Of a DNA stretch of 64,000 nt, positions 45,161 to 54,394 are shown in pieces. The stretch is taken from the NCBI RefSeq assembly GCF_034180645.1, contig NZ_JAXFNY010000005.1, forward strand, positions 38,746 to 102,745. Direction: 5' to 3'. The notes beneath the pieces are model-generated. The model was not told where the DNA came from, made no database searches, and saw only the letters and a list, made by a program, of their open reading frames with translations. Numbering within the stretch: the first letter of the stretch is position 1; the number at the start of each line of letters is the position of its first letter. Both the position numbers and the translations under genes were made by a program. The stretch comes from Mobiluncus sp034180645 (GTDB lineage Bacteria; Actinomycetota; Actinomycetes; Actinomycetales; Actinomycetaceae).

Positions 45161-46474
45161 TTACTCCCGCCCCAGCTGGCTTAACGTTCGGTGTTTAAAG
45201 TCCCGATAAGCATCCTCACCAGCGATAATAGCCTGACGGATGCTGTGGACCAGGTGAACGGTGTAGTACTCGTTGTGGATGGTCAGCAGTGTCGAAGCCA
45301 GCATTTCCTTGGCCTTCAGCAGGTGGTGGAGGTAGGCGCGAGTGTAGTTTGTGCAGGTATAGCAGCCGCAGCCCTCCTGGAGAGGGCCAAAGTCCTCTCG
45401 GAAAGCTGCCCGCGCCACATTCGTCCTGCCGGTAGGCAAATACGCTGCTCCGGTGCGGGCAACGCGAGACGGAGAGACGCAGTCGAAGGTATCAGCTCCG
45501 TTTTCAATGCCGGCAAAGAAATCTTCGGGTTCTGAGATTCCCAGCAGGTGACGCGGGCGGTCCTCGGGTAGCTCTTGACACACCCAGGAACAAATCACGC
45601 CGAGATTTTCCTTTTCCAAGGCGCCTCCGATGCCAAATCCGTCAAAGCGACGCCCCGAGATTTCCATTCCCCCGAGGTCGTGTGCGGCGCGGCGGCGCAA
45701 ATCCTCCCATTGCGCTCCTTGGATAACTCCGAACAGCATCTGGTAAGACTTGTCGGCACGTTCCGCGGTGAGCCGTTCGTGTTCCGCCAGACAGCGCTCT
45801 GCCCATTTTCGGGTACGTTCCAGGGAAACTACCTGGTAGTCGTAGGAATGCAGCAGGGAGGTCAACTCATCGAAAGCGAAAATAATATCGGCGCCCAGGT
45901 GGTGCTGAATCTGCATTGAGATTTCCGGGGTAAACCGATGTTTGGTTCCATCCAGGTGTGAGCGAAAATTAACGCCGTCGTCATCAACCCGCGCTAAGCC
46001 GGGGTGAGCTTGGCGTTTATCTGGAGGCGACAGTTCAGCGGCTTCTTCGGCCTGTTCCAAAAGTTTTCGTTTGTCCCCGGAACGTTCGTGGTTGCCGTGA
46101 TCGCGCGAGGCACTACGCTCCCGAGCCGAGGCGGCGAATTCTTGACTGAGGACTTTCTTGTATCCTGCGCCCAAACTGAGGACTTGGAATCCGCCAGAAT
46201 CGGTGAAAGTTGGCCCATCCCAGTGCATAAAAGCCCCCAGGCCACCGGCCCTATCGACGAGTTCCGGACCTGGCTGCAGATAGAGGTGGTAAGCGTTAGC
46301 CAGCACCGCCGCCGCACCAAGTTCCCGAATCATCTCGGGGACGAGCGCCTTCACCGTCGCTTTTGTACCGACCGGTATAAAAGCAGGGGTGGGAATGTCT
46401 CCGTGGGGAGTATGGATAACCCCCGCTCGCCCCAGATGACCCAGACGCGCTACAATCTCAAAATTTTCATTCAC
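45161..46474 (-). CDS. tgt: queuine/preQ1 tRNA-guanine transglycosylase
   Basis: Exchanges guanine-34 of tRNAs with a GUN anticodon for queuine or preQ1. DSGGFQVLSLG holds the first catalytic Asp, DTFDCVSPSRVARTGAAY the second, and CGCYTCTNYTRAYLHHL the zinc site. Relative to typical enzymes there is a charged insertion of about 55-60 residues (from about ARERSAS to DDDGV) between the FQV and VNFRSHLDG motifs; shorter insertions here occur in some actinobacteria. 437 residues. The queuosine precursor transporter gene lies 18 bp upstream on the same strand. Confidence 0.94.
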   Translation of the reverse strand: MNENFEIVARLGHLGRAGVIHTPHGDIPTPAFIPVGTKATVKALVPEMIRELGAAAVLANAYHLYLQPGPELVDRAGGLGAFMHWDGPTFTDSGGFQVLSLGAGYKKVLSQEFAASARERSASRDHGNHERSGDKRKLLEQAEEAAELSPPDKRQAHPGLARVDDDGVNFRSHLDGTKHRFTPEISMQIQHHLGADIIFAFDELTSLLHSYDYQVVSLERTRKWAERCLAEHERLTAERADKSYQMLFGVIQGAQWEDLRRRAAHDLGGMEISGRRFDGFGIGGALEKENLGVICSWVCQELPEDRPRHLLGISEPEDFFAGIENGADTFDCVSPSRVARTGAAYLPTGRTNVARAAFREDFGPLQEGCGCYTCTNYTRAYLHHLLKAKEMLASTLLTIHNEYYTVHLVHSIRQAIIAGEDAYRDFKHRTLSQLGRE

Positions 46475-46491
46475 CCAATCATCACCCCAGG

Positions 46492-47271
46492 TTAAGAACG
46501 TTGTGAAGAAATAGTTTCTGTACCGGTTGGTTCATTATTAGCTTTGAGAGTTTGAGAAGATGACATTTCTGTACCAATCGGTACATAATTTTTTTCACCG
46601 CGTTTCACCCACCCAATGACCTGAATGCTGAGCGGAGACATGATGATTTCCAACGCACACTTGTACACGTAACCGGTCAGCACGTAGTTGAAAAAATCCG
46701 GCCCCGAAATCAACCCGGCAAAAGCAATGGTGCAAAACGCGAGGGTGTCCACCAGCTCCCCGACCAGGGTCGAGGCTATCATGCGAAGCCAGAGGAAACG
46801 CTCTCCGGTGCGACCCTTAATCCGCACCAACACCAGAGCATTTAACAGCTGCCCCAGCACGTACCCCGCCAGGGAAGCCGCCACAATACGCGGAACGAAC
46901 CCGAAAACCTGAGCGAAAGCAGGAGTGATAAAGTCTCCACTGGCCGACGGCGCTTTGGCAACCAGGAAGAACAGGCCCGATGCCAAGATGGAAATCCCAA
47001 ACCCGGTCAGGACCGCCCGGCGAGCCCCGCGAAATCCATAAACCTCCGAGAGGATATCCCCCAGGATGTAGGTGAAGGGGAACATGACGGCTCCGCCATC
47101 AAAAATCAATCCCCACGGTCCACCGATGAGTTTGGTGGCGGAGATGTTCGAAATGAGTAGCAGCGCTACAAACAAGGTCATGAAAATATCAAAAAAACGG
47201 TCCTCGCCCGCAGCCACAAAGTTGACTACAGGGCGCTGAGGTGCCTGTTCAGACCTCTCGGTCGATTTCAC
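46492..47271 (-). CDS. queuosine precursor transporter (YhhQ/VUT family)
   Basis: Membrane permease of 259 residues with about six hydrophobic segments and the DUF165 motifs (TKLIGGPWGLIFDGGAVMFPFTYILGDILSEVYGFRGAR and the later TLVGELVDTLAFCTIAF). YhhQ proteins import queuine or preQ precursors, which fits the tgt gene next to it: a salvage pair. Tail of about 40 residues is polar. Confidence 0.9.
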   Translation of the reverse strand: MKSTERSEQAPQRPVVNFVAAGEDRFFDIFMTLFVALLLISNISATKLIGGPWGLIFDGGAVMFPFTYILGDILSEVYGFRGARRAVLTGFGISILASGLFFLVAKAPSASGDFITPAFAQVFGFVPRIVAASLAGYVLGQLLNALVLVRIKGRTGERFLWLRMIASTLVGELVDTLAFCTIAFAGLISGPDFFNYVLTGYVYKCALEIIMSPLSIQVIGWVKRGEKNYVPIGTEMSSSQTLKANNEPTGTETISSQRS

Positions 47272-47316
47272 TGGTTATACTCCCCTACTCTTAACCCGAC
47301 ACACCCACTGGCGGCG

Positions 47317-48039
47317 CTAAAACTGCGGCCAGTGCAAGGATACCGGGTGGAAATCCGGTTTTCGCGCAACCATGAACTCGTTGAAACTCTGCGCCCATTG
47401 GCTATGACCCTTGGCCTGGAACTGCATCATCTCCCCGGGCCCCATTTCCAGCAATTCCGGGAATCGCTCAGACATAGCACCGAGCAAATCCAAAGTCGCG
47501 GCAACATCGCCTTGAGCGTTGTGGAAATCGTCACGCAACGGTAAATCGTAGGCGGTGCAGACGGAGGCCAAGTTACGTTTCCCTTTCCGATAGCGATCTA
47601 GGATTCGATCCAACACCAAGGGATCGACAATCGGCTCTAACTGTCCCTCCAGGCGCTGGCGTAAGGTTTGCAAGCCGTGACGTTTCAGTTCCGCTTCCAG
47701 AATCGCGAAATCGAAGGTGACGTTGAAACCGACTACGGGCACTCCCCGCCGCATAGTTTCCGCGATAATACCCGCAACTTCCTCGAGTCCAACTCGCGGC
47801 TCAACCCCGTTAGCCTGCAAGTATTCATCAGTCAGACCATTAACCCGACCGGCAGCGGGAGGCATGGGAACGCCAGGATTGATAACCCAGTAAAGCGGCG
47901 AATCCTCGCCGTTTATCCTGCGTATCAGCGACACCGTAGCGATACGGTCACGAGACGTAAAGACACCGGTCGTTTCCGTGTCGAAACCCAAGACTTCCTG
48001 ATGAAGCCAGGGGGTATTCATGTCATTCATTTCATTCAT
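47317..48039 (-). CDS. 3'-5' exonuclease, DEDDh family (DnaQ-like)
   Basis: Exonuclease of 240 residues. Exo I FDTETTG (Asp, Glu), Exo II GFNVTFDFAILEAE and Exo III HNAQGDVAATLDLL with the His-Asp pair are all visible. Probably a proofreading or RNA/DNA trimming enzyme; it lacks the domains of the polymerase III alpha subunit. The ATG at 48039 is chosen among several in-frame ATGs (MNEMNDMN). In the same transcription direction as guaB, 44 bp after it. Confidence 0.87.
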   Translation of the reverse strand: MNEMNDMNTPWLHQEVLGFDTETTGVFTSRDRIATVSLIRRINGEDSPLYWVINPGVPMPPAAGRVNGLTDEYLQANGVEPRVGLEEVAGIIAETMRRGVPVVGFNVTFDFAILEAELKRHGLQTLRQRLEGQLEPIVDPLVLDRILDRYRKGKRNLASVCTAYDLPLRDDFHNAQGDVAATLDLLGAMSERFPELLEMGPGEMMQFQAKGHSQWAQSFNEFMVARKPDFHPVSLHWPQF

Positions 48040-48082
48040 GGCCAAAGTCTCTCACACACCCTGGAGGCGAAAATCCCCAGCC

Positions 48083-49618
48083 TCAGTGACGTTGATAGTT
48101 CGGGGCTTCCACGGTGACTTCAACATCATGAGGATGAGATTCCCGCAAGCCTGCCTGGGTGATACGCACAAAACGACCCCGATGGCGCAGCTCCTCAATG
48201 GTATGTGCCCCGGTATAGAACATCGACTGGTGTAACCCTCCCACCAGCTGATACACCACCGAGCCGAGGGTGCCTTGGTAGGGAACCTGGCCTTCAATGC
48301 CTTCGGGAACAATCTTGTCGTCGCTAGAGACATCGGCCTGGAAATAGCGATCCTTTGAGTAGGACTTGCGGCCGCGCGAACTCATGGCCCCGAGCGAACC
48401 CATTCCGCGGTAGTGCTTCCACTGTTTACCGTTCATGAACACGAGTTCACCTGGGGATTCTTCACAGCCAGCCAACAGGGAACCCAGCATCACCGTCTGA
48501 GCTCCGGCAACCAAGGCTTTGGCAATATCGCCTGAATACTGCAAACCGCCATCGGCAATCAGCGGCACATCCGCACGGGCACACGCTTCTGCAGCCATCA
48601 TAATGGCGGTAATCTGGGGCACCCCCACCCCAGCCACCACGCGAGTGGTACAAATGGACCCCGGACCAACACCGACCTTGACCCCGTCAACGCCCGCATC
48701 AATCAAGGCTTGTGCGCCCTCCCTGGTGGCGACGTTACCGCCCACAACTTGCACCCCGGAGAACCCCGAATCGTTCTTGATTCGCGTAATCATCTCTAAA
48801 GCTAGCTTGGCCCCGCCGTTTGCGGTATCCACAATCAGGGCATCGACACCTGCCTCGGCCAGGGCCTGAGCGCGTTCCCATGCGTCTCCCCAGTAGCCGA
48901 TAGCTGCGCCCACTACCAAACGACCTTGGGAATCTTTAGTAGCGTGCGGGAACTGCTCGGTCTTAACAAAGTCTTTGACCGTAATGAGGCCGGTCAACTT
49001 GCCGTTTTCATCAATCAATGGCAGTTTCTCTATACGATTTTCTGCCAGCAGCTTCATCGCTTCTTCGCGAGAGATACCGGTGCGCCCGGTAATCAACGGC
49101 ATCGGCGTCATGCATTCCTGTACTGTCTTGGTGCTCCACTGGGTGGTGGGCACGAAACGCAGGTCACGATTGGTAATGATACCCAGCAATTCGTAGTCGT
49201 CAGTCACGACGGGCAAGCCCGATACCCGATACTTGGCGCATAGTTCGTCGAGCTGTTCAATGGTGGCGTTGGGGCCGATGGTGACGGGATCGGTCACCAT
49301 GCCCGACTCGGAGCGTTTCACTTGACGCACCTGTTGGGCTTGGCTCTCGATGGAAAGGTTACGGTGCAAAATCCCTATGCCGCCCTGACGCGCCATAGCA
49401 ATCGCCATCCGTGATTCAGTCACGGTGTCCATAGCGGCGGAAATCAGGGGGATATGCAGTTTGATTTCTTTGGAAAAGCGAGTGGACGTGTCCACTTCGG
49501 CGGGAATCACATCTGTAACCTCAGGCAATAACAGCACGTCGTCGTAGGTCAAACCGGTTAAAAACCGCGGCTCTACACCGTTTTCAAGGTCTTGCAAGGG
49601 ATTCGTGATTTCGCTCAT
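48083..49618 (-). CDS. guaB: inosine-5'-monophosphate dehydrogenase
   Basis: Rate-limiting step of GMP synthesis: IMP to XMP with NAD. TIM barrel with tandem CBS domains inserted at about residues 100-225, catalytic Cys in GPGSICTTRVVAGVGVPQ, and the flap EGIEGQVPYQG. 511 residues. First gene of the 49.6-40.4 kb minus-strand run. The 261-bp gap to whiB (49619-49879) contains both promoters and no gene. Confidence 0.98.
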   Translation of the reverse strand: MSEITNPLQDLENGVEPRFLTGLTYDDVLLLPEVTDVIPAEVDTSTRFSKEIKLHIPLISAAMDTVTESRMAIAMARQGGIGILHRNLSIESQAQQVRQVKRSESGMVTDPVTIGPNATIEQLDELCAKYRVSGLPVVTDDYELLGIITNRDLRFVPTTQWSTKTVQECMTPMPLITGRTGISREEAMKLLAENRIEKLPLIDENGKLTGLITVKDFVKTEQFPHATKDSQGRLVVGAAIGYWGDAWERAQALAEAGVDALIVDTANGGAKLALEMITRIKNDSGFSGVQVVGGNVATREGAQALIDAGVDGVKVGVGPGSICTTRVVAGVGVPQITAIMMAAEACARADVPLIADGGLQYSGDIAKALVAGAQTVMLGSLLAGCEESPGELVFMNGKQWKHYRGMGSLGAMSSRGRKSYSKDRYFQADVSSDDKIVPEGIEGQVPYQGTLGSVVYQLVGGLHQSMFYTGAHTIEELRHRGRFVRITQAGLRESHPHDVEVTVEAPNYQRH

Positions 49619-49879
49619 ATGCCTTCCTTAAATACCCGGGAATAATTCGTTTAATGCTGATGTTTATTCTAACGCTCCAGCGCTAACAGTACTGACGGGG
49701 TGGGAATCGCAGTTCAAGCCGGATTTGACGGTGATTCGCTCGGATTGGGTTCAGAGTTTGGTTCACTACTACTGAAGGACGGTCTGGCGAGTCTAAATCG
49801 TCCTGTGGTAGGACGCTGGATTGCCGGCCCACCACCTAGTCTTGAAGAGTAAGAAAACACCGCGAGGGAAAGGAAGAAA

Positions 49880-50170
49880 ATGAGTAATGTAACGTATCTC
49901 CCCGCTCCGACTATTGAATCTTGGGAATGGCAGGATGAAGCTGCCTGTAAGGATTTGGGGACGGCGGCTTTCTTCCATCCAGACGGTGAACGCGGGGGAA
50001 CCCGGCGGCGGCGTGCTGCGCAGGCCAAAGCGATTTGCGCGACTTGTCCAGTATTGGAACAGTGCCGCAGTTACGCTTTGGATGCCCATGAACCTTATGG
50101 CATCTGGGGTGGCATGACTGAGGAGGAACGCGCCGCTTACTGGAAGGAACGGGAGGCTAAATCCGCTTAA
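49880..50170 (+). CDS. WhiB-family iron-sulphur regulator
   Basis: Actinobacterial [4Fe-4S] transcription regulator, 96 residues. Cluster cysteines are Cys23, Cys53, Cys56 and Cys62 (CATCPVLEQC), followed by the GIWGG turn (74-78) that contacts sigma factor and a charged C-terminus. AAAGGAAG precedes the ATG. Which WhiB type it is cannot be decided by eye. Confidence 0.94.
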   Translation: MSNVTYLPAPTIESWEWQDEAACKDLGTAAFFHPDGERGGTRRRRAAQAKAICATCPVLEQCRSYALDAHEPYGIWGGMTEEERAAYWKEREAKSA

Positions 50171-50219
50171 ACCTGTAGAGCCCGGGCGGGGGCGAATCCG
50201 CCGCTAGAAATTGCATATA

Positions 50220-50254
50220 TTTGGGGGGCTGAGCCAGTGGCTCAGCCCCCCAAA
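50220..50254. terminator. 16-bp perfect hairpin, bidirectional terminator
   Basis: TTTGGGGGGCTGAGCC and its exact reverse complement flank AGT, between whiB (+) and the dimethylargininase gene (-). AAA/TTT at each foot suits termination both ways. Confidence 0.85.
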
Positions 50255-50348
50255 TGTCTATATAACCGTAAACCTAATCGCCTGCTCCACCCGCCGAAAC
50301 GTTATATTTCGGACGCGCCGGATTATGGCGAAAAGTCCAGTTTGCTCG

Positions 50349-51131
50349 TTAGCCCACGTCACCGCGCAGACGCACAGACAGGCAGGTCACACAACCTTCG
50401 AGCTTTTCGTACTCGCCGATGTCTACCGCGACCACCTCGTAGCCCATGCTCTCAAAGAGTTCTTTGGACTTGGGCGCGGCAGCGGACATCAGAATCTTGT
50501 TATCCTCGAGCAGAACGACGTGCGAACCGGGTTCTTCGGGAACTTCCATGAACTTGTCCCACACGGTCGGGTCGTCCACCAGCGGTTTGTAGCCGACTAC
50601 GGTGCCGTCGTACAAGGCGGTAACGCCGCTCTTGAGGTGGAGCACCTTGGTCATTTCCACGGGGATGACTTCCGCATCGAATTCCTTCAAGTACTCGGCA
50701 AGCTGGCGCACCCCTTCTTCGTTGGTGCGGCCGCCGGGAGTTTGTCCGACCCAGACTTTACCGTCAAATTTCAGGATATCTCCCCCGTCTACGGTGCCGG
50801 GTTCCTTGATGTAAGCCACGCGGTACCCTGCGTCCCGAACAGCCTTTTCAACTCCCGCAACCTCAGCGCGACGCTCCGGAGCTCCAGAGCGAGTGATGAT
50901 AGCGAGATCCCCATAGACGAAAACAGGATCCTCAATGAATACCGAATCAGGGCAATCCGGAGCGGGCTCAACCTCGACGGTTTCCCACCCGTTATCATTG
51001 AGTGCCTTGACGTAGCCTTCCCACTGGCGCAAACCCAGATCATAAGAGACGGCAGACTTTTCAATGTGTGTCACAATGCCATCAGCCATTTTGGGGCTGG
51101 GGCGACGAACTAATGCTAATTTCCTAGTCAT
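50349..51131 (-). CDS. ddaH: dimethylarginine dimethylaminohydrolase
   Basis: Hydrolyses methylated arginine to citrulline and dimethylamine. Guanidine-modifying fold of 260 residues: DSVFIEDPVFVYGDLAIITR, GDILKFDGKVWVG, catalytic His in LHLKSGVT and catalytic Cys250 in EGCVTCLSV. ATG at 51131 is preferred; an upstream frame to 51167 has no ribosome site. Faces the whiB terminator. A citrullinase or arginine-deiminase-like activity cannot be fully excluded. Confidence 0.85.
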   Translation of the reverse strand: MTRKLALVRRPSPKMADGIVTHIEKSAVSYDLGLRQWEGYVKALNDNGWETVEVEPAPDCPDSVFIEDPVFVYGDLAIITRSGAPERRAEVAGVEKAVRDAGYRVAYIKEPGTVDGGDILKFDGKVWVGQTPGGRTNEEGVRQLAEYLKEFDAEVIPVEMTKVLHLKSGVTALYDGTVVGYKPLVDDPTVWDKFMEVPEEPGSHVVLLEDNKILMSAAAPKSKELFESMGYEVVAVDIGEYEKLEGCVTCLSVRLRGDVG

Positions 51132-51297
51132 GCCTTCCAGCGTAGTAGTGGTCCGGAAACCCGTCAAGAGATTGGCGCGCAGAGATGACTGGGCTATTAA
51201 GCAAGCGTTACAGGTGTCCCGGTGCCCCTCATATTCCCACAGTTTCGGCGTTGCCGCGCTGGGGAGGACCGGGACGGGTGAATCTATAACTTAACAG

Positions 51298-51325
51298 AAA
51301 AGACCGGACATACGTCCGGCCTTTT
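51298..51325 (-). terminator. groES terminator
   Basis: On the minus strand GGCCGGAC and GTCCGGTC pair around GTAT and are followed by TTTT, directly 3' of groES. Confidence 0.85.
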
Positions 51326-51342
51326 CAAAAAGTGTGTATCGA

Positions 51343-51636
51343 TTACTCAACTACAGCGAGCAAGTCGCGAGCGGAGAGAATAACGTATTCCTCACCCTGG
51401 TACTTGACTTCGGTGCCGCCGTACTTGGCGTAAATGACCTTGTCGCCTTCCTTGACATCCATCGGCACACGCACGCCCTTGTCGTCAACGCGACCGGGGC
51501 CTACCGCCACGACGGTGCCTTCCTGCGGCTTTTCTTTTGCCATATCCGGGATGACCAGCCCCGAAGCGGTAACCGTTTCCGCTTCCAGCTGCTTGATAAC
51601 AACCCGATCTTCCAAAGGTTTAATGCAAACCGACAC
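51343..51636 (-). CDS. groES: co-chaperonin GroES
   Basis: Lid of the GroEL chamber, 97 residues from the GTG at 51636 (AAAGGG eight bases upstream). KPLEDRVVIK..., mobile-loop GLVIPDMAKEKPQEG, and YAKYGGTEVKYQGEEYVIL are the family motifs. The longer frame to 51732 is not used because it enters the CIRCE leader. groEL does not follow; the gene ends at a terminator, so GroEL must be encoded elsewhere. Confidence 0.97.
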   Translation of the reverse strand: MSVCIKPLEDRVVIKQLEAETVTASGLVIPDMAKEKPQEGTVVAVGPGRVDDKGVRVPMDVKEGDKVIYAKYGGTEVKYQGEEYVILSARDLLAVVE

Positions 51637-51732
51637 TGCGATTGCCCTTTCTCTAAGTTCCTGATGATATTTCACCAACCGAGCGCCGTCGCGGGTGGCA
51701 CCCTGCCAGTCAATTTGTATTTTATGCCGCAT

Positions 51733-51759
51733 TTAGCACTCTCGCAACCCGAGTGCTAA
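51733..51759. promoter_or_regulatory. CIRCE element (HrcA operator)
   Basis: Exact TTAGCACTC-N9-GAGTGCTAA, 97 bp upstream of the groES start. The HrcA repressor would bind here and release on heat stress. Confidence 0.97.
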
Positions 51760-51837
51760 GTCACTTTCATGTCGCACTATTTTGGCGCCGTTCCGTGAGG
51801 TTCCCTCTTTGGCTCTGGTCACCCTTAGGATTGAACT

Positions 51838-53103
51838 ATGGCTGTAAATTCGCTGGTGCCCGTGTTAAGCAAAGACGGATTCCAATTGTTGGAATCCTTG
51901 GGAACTATGGGACCCTATACGCCGGCGCTCGCAGACCAATTGAGCGCCGGCTTACGGAAACGCGGTGTCGCGCCGGAGCTGGTGGCAGCCATTTTGACCC
52001 AGCTGGAGCTGCGGGAGGCAGCGCGGGTCAAATTCGGGGATTTCGCGCAAGGCATGCTGTTCACCCGAGACGGTTTGGAGCAGGCCACGCGTTTACCGGT
52101 GGCTGCCGTACACGCCGGACGTTTTCGTGACGCCGGTTGTCACAAGGTCGCTGATTTGGGTTGCGGGTTAGGGACTGAGTCCCTGGCGTTGGCCGGTTTG
52201 GGGCTGCTGGTAACGGCTTTTGAACTCGATGAAGCCACCGCGGCGGCGGCTTTGATGAACCTGCGCGCCTATCCCGAGGCCCGGGTCACGCAGGCAGATA
52301 TTTTGGAGCTGGACTGGCAACAGTTGCGTGCCGAAGGGATGGACGGCGCTTTTGCAGACCCAGCCCGGCGCGATGCTTCAGGCAGGCGACTTCAGCCGGA
52401 GTCTTGGAAACCCCCACTTTCCCGCATTCTCGCTTGGCAAGACGAGATTCCGCACGGGAACCTTGGCGTAAAGATCGCCCCTGGAATCAACTATCAAGCC
52501 CTGCCGGCGCAGAGCGAAACCCAGTGGATTTCCGTGGGAGGCGAGCTTGTGGAGGCGGGAATCTGGCTGGGCGACTTGATTCGCCAACAGGGACGCTCCG
52601 CTCTGTTGATGGACAAGAACGGAAAGATTGTGACTGTGCTGCACGATGAAACCGCTGCCCCGTGCAACACGCCTGCCGAGTTGAGCGAGACTATTGCGAC
52701 CGAAGACGAACTGGGGAAATGGATTTTTGAACCTGATGACGCAATCATCCGGGCGGGACTGCTGGCTCAAGTTGCAGATAAAACATACACAAAAACGGTA
52801 TCGATAAAAATCGCCTATCTGACCAGGACTTCTGTCCCAGAGGCGGCGGACATGAAACTGGGCAGCTGGTTCGAGGTCATGGAAGTCCTGCCTTTGGACG
52901 AAAAGAAGATTCGCACGGCGCTAAAAACGCGACCACTCAGGTCTTTGGAAATTAAGAAACGCGGAGCCGATGTGTCCCCCGCCCAGCTGCGCCGAAAACT
53001 GCTGATCACAACTGAGAAGAACGGCGAGGATTTGACGCTAATCGCCACGCGCTTGGGTAGCCGACACCGGGCTATTCTGTGTCGGCGCTGCACGGAAATT
53101 TAG
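51838..53103 (+). CDS. class I SAM methyltransferase with THUMP-like C-terminal domain
   Basis: Actinobacterial methyltransferase of 421 residues. SAM motif VADLGCGLGTESLALAG lies near residue 107, with FADPARRDASGRR in place of the usual NPP motif. The C-terminal ~110 residues (from about ADMKLGSWFEVMEVLPLDEKKIRTALK to ILCRRCTEI) are a THUMP-like RNA-binding domain. Probably an RNA methyltransferase, target unknown. TAGGAT at 51826-51831 lies six bases before the ATG, so it is likely leaderless. Confidence 0.85.
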   Translation: MAVNSLVPVLSKDGFQLLESLGTMGPYTPALADQLSAGLRKRGVAPELVAAILTQLELREAARVKFGDFAQGMLFTRDGLEQATRLPVAAVHAGRFRDAGCHKVADLGCGLGTESLALAGLGLLVTAFELDEATAAAALMNLRAYPEARVTQADILELDWQQLRAEGMDGAFADPARRDASGRRLQPESWKPPLSRILAWQDEIPHGNLGVKIAPGINYQALPAQSETQWISVGGELVEAGIWLGDLIRQQGRSALLMDKNGKIVTVLHDETAAPCNTPAELSETIATEDELGKWIFEPDDAIIRAGLLAQVADKTYTKTVSIKIAYLTRTSVPEAADMKLGSWFEVMEVLPLDEKKIRTALKTRPLRSLEIKKRGADVSPAQLRRKLLITTEKNGEDLTLIATRLGSRHRAILCRRCTEI

Positions 53104-53133
53104 ACGCCAGGGAAAACCAACTAAAATGTAGGC

Positions 53134-54246
53134 GTGTTAAACGGTGCGAAACTCACTTTAGGAATCGAATCTACCTGCGACGAGACTGGAGCCGCCATTG
53201 TAGCGGGCAAAACCCAGCTGCTGGCGAATGTGGTCGCAACCTCGATGGATGAATATGCCCGCTATGGCGGGATCATTCCCGAAATTGCTTCACGGGCGCA
53301 TCTGGAGTCGTTCCTGCCCGTGGTCAGTGAGGCATTAGAAGAGGCGGGCGTGAAGCTCGCGGACATTGACCAGATTGGCGTGTCCGCTGGTCCGGGGTTG
53401 ATTGGTTCTCTGGCAGTAGGAATCGCTGGAGCAAAAGCCCTGGCCGCCGCTACTGGTAAGCCGCTTTACGGGGTGAATCACGTCATCGGCCACCTGGCGG
53501 TGGACCAGTTGGTCAACGGCGAACTGGAACTGCCGGCGGTGGGACTGGTCGTCAGCGGCGGACACACAAACCTGCTGCTCATCACCGATTTTGCGGCTCA
53601 AGGTGGAATCAAGGAACTGGGCGGTACCCTCGACGATGCTTCAGGGGAAGCCTTTGATAAGGTCGGGCGGGTGCTGGGACTGCCCTATCCGGGAGGGCCG
53701 CACGTAGACCGCCTGGCCCGCGAAGGCAGACTGGGAGCGATTGAATTTCCGCGCGGTCTGGCCGGAGCAAAATACGCAAAAACCCACCCTTATGATTTCT
53801 CTTTCTCCGGACTGAAAACTGCGGTGGCTCGCTATGTTAGTCAGCTTGAAGCCGCCCCAGAAGTACATAGCCGCCCCGACTTTACGGAGGATTTCGCCCC
53901 CGCTCGCGAGGGGAAACCCTGGCTGCCGGTAGCGGATATTTGCCGCGGTTTTTCGGAATCCGTAAACGACTCCCTGGTCAGCAAGACTATGCGGGCGCTA
54001 ACCGATTTCGAGGCAAAAACCCTGGTGGTGGGCGGCGGATATTCCGCTAATTCCCGGCTTCGCGAATGGCTGACGGAGGAATGCGCGCGTGCTGGCGTCA
54101 CCCTGCGGATTCCCCCGCTGAAGTTCTGTACCGACAACGGCGCGCAGATTGCGGCTATCACGGCGGCGATTGCGGACACTCGCGCCCCGAGCAGGGCGGA
54201 TTTTTCGCCGGTCTCCGCCCTAGACCTCACTACCGTTATCATCTAA
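53134..54246 (+). CDS. tsaD: tRNA threonylcarbamoyladenosine synthase subunit TsaD
   Basis: Transfers threonylcarbamoyl to A37 of ANN-decoding tRNAs with TsaB and TsaE. ASKHA fold with metal motif HVIGHLAV (His pair), SGGHTNLL and PYPGGPHVDRLAREG. 370 residues. GTG at 53134 lies six bases after TAAAAT (53122-53127) with no ribosome site: a likely leaderless start. Downstream of the THUMP-like methyltransferase by 30 bp, so both concern RNA modification. Confidence 0.97.
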   Translation: MLNGAKLTLGIESTCDETGAAIVAGKTQLLANVVATSMDEYARYGGIIPEIASRAHLESFLPVVSEALEEAGVKLADIDQIGVSAGPGLIGSLAVGIAGAKALAAATGKPLYGVNHVIGHLAVDQLVNGELELPAVGLVVSGGHTNLLLITDFAAQGGIKELGGTLDDASGEAFDKVGRVLGLPYPGGPHVDRLAREGRLGAIEFPRGLAGAKYAKTHPYDFSFSGLKTAVARYVSQLEAAPEVHSRPDFTEDFAPAREGKPWLPVADICRGFSESVNDSLVSKTMRALTDFEAKTLVVGGGYSANSRLREWLTEECARAGVTLRIPPLKFCTDNGAQIAAITAAIADTRAPSRADFSPVSALDLTTVII

Positions 54247-54394
54247 GGCCACCGATATCATCTAGGCAGCGAAAACTAACAGCCAATCAGAAAAACCAGC
54301 CTCACCACAGACTCTTGTGAAAGACCCCGCTGAAGCACACCCCTTGTCGGCTCAGTCCTAAACGAAACCGTGCGGAAAAGGTATGCTAAGAACC

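Noticed and set aside
50211..51113. Plus-strand open frame of 300 codons
   Set aside because: It is antisense to the dimethylargininase gene and runs through the terminator at 50220; no start signal.
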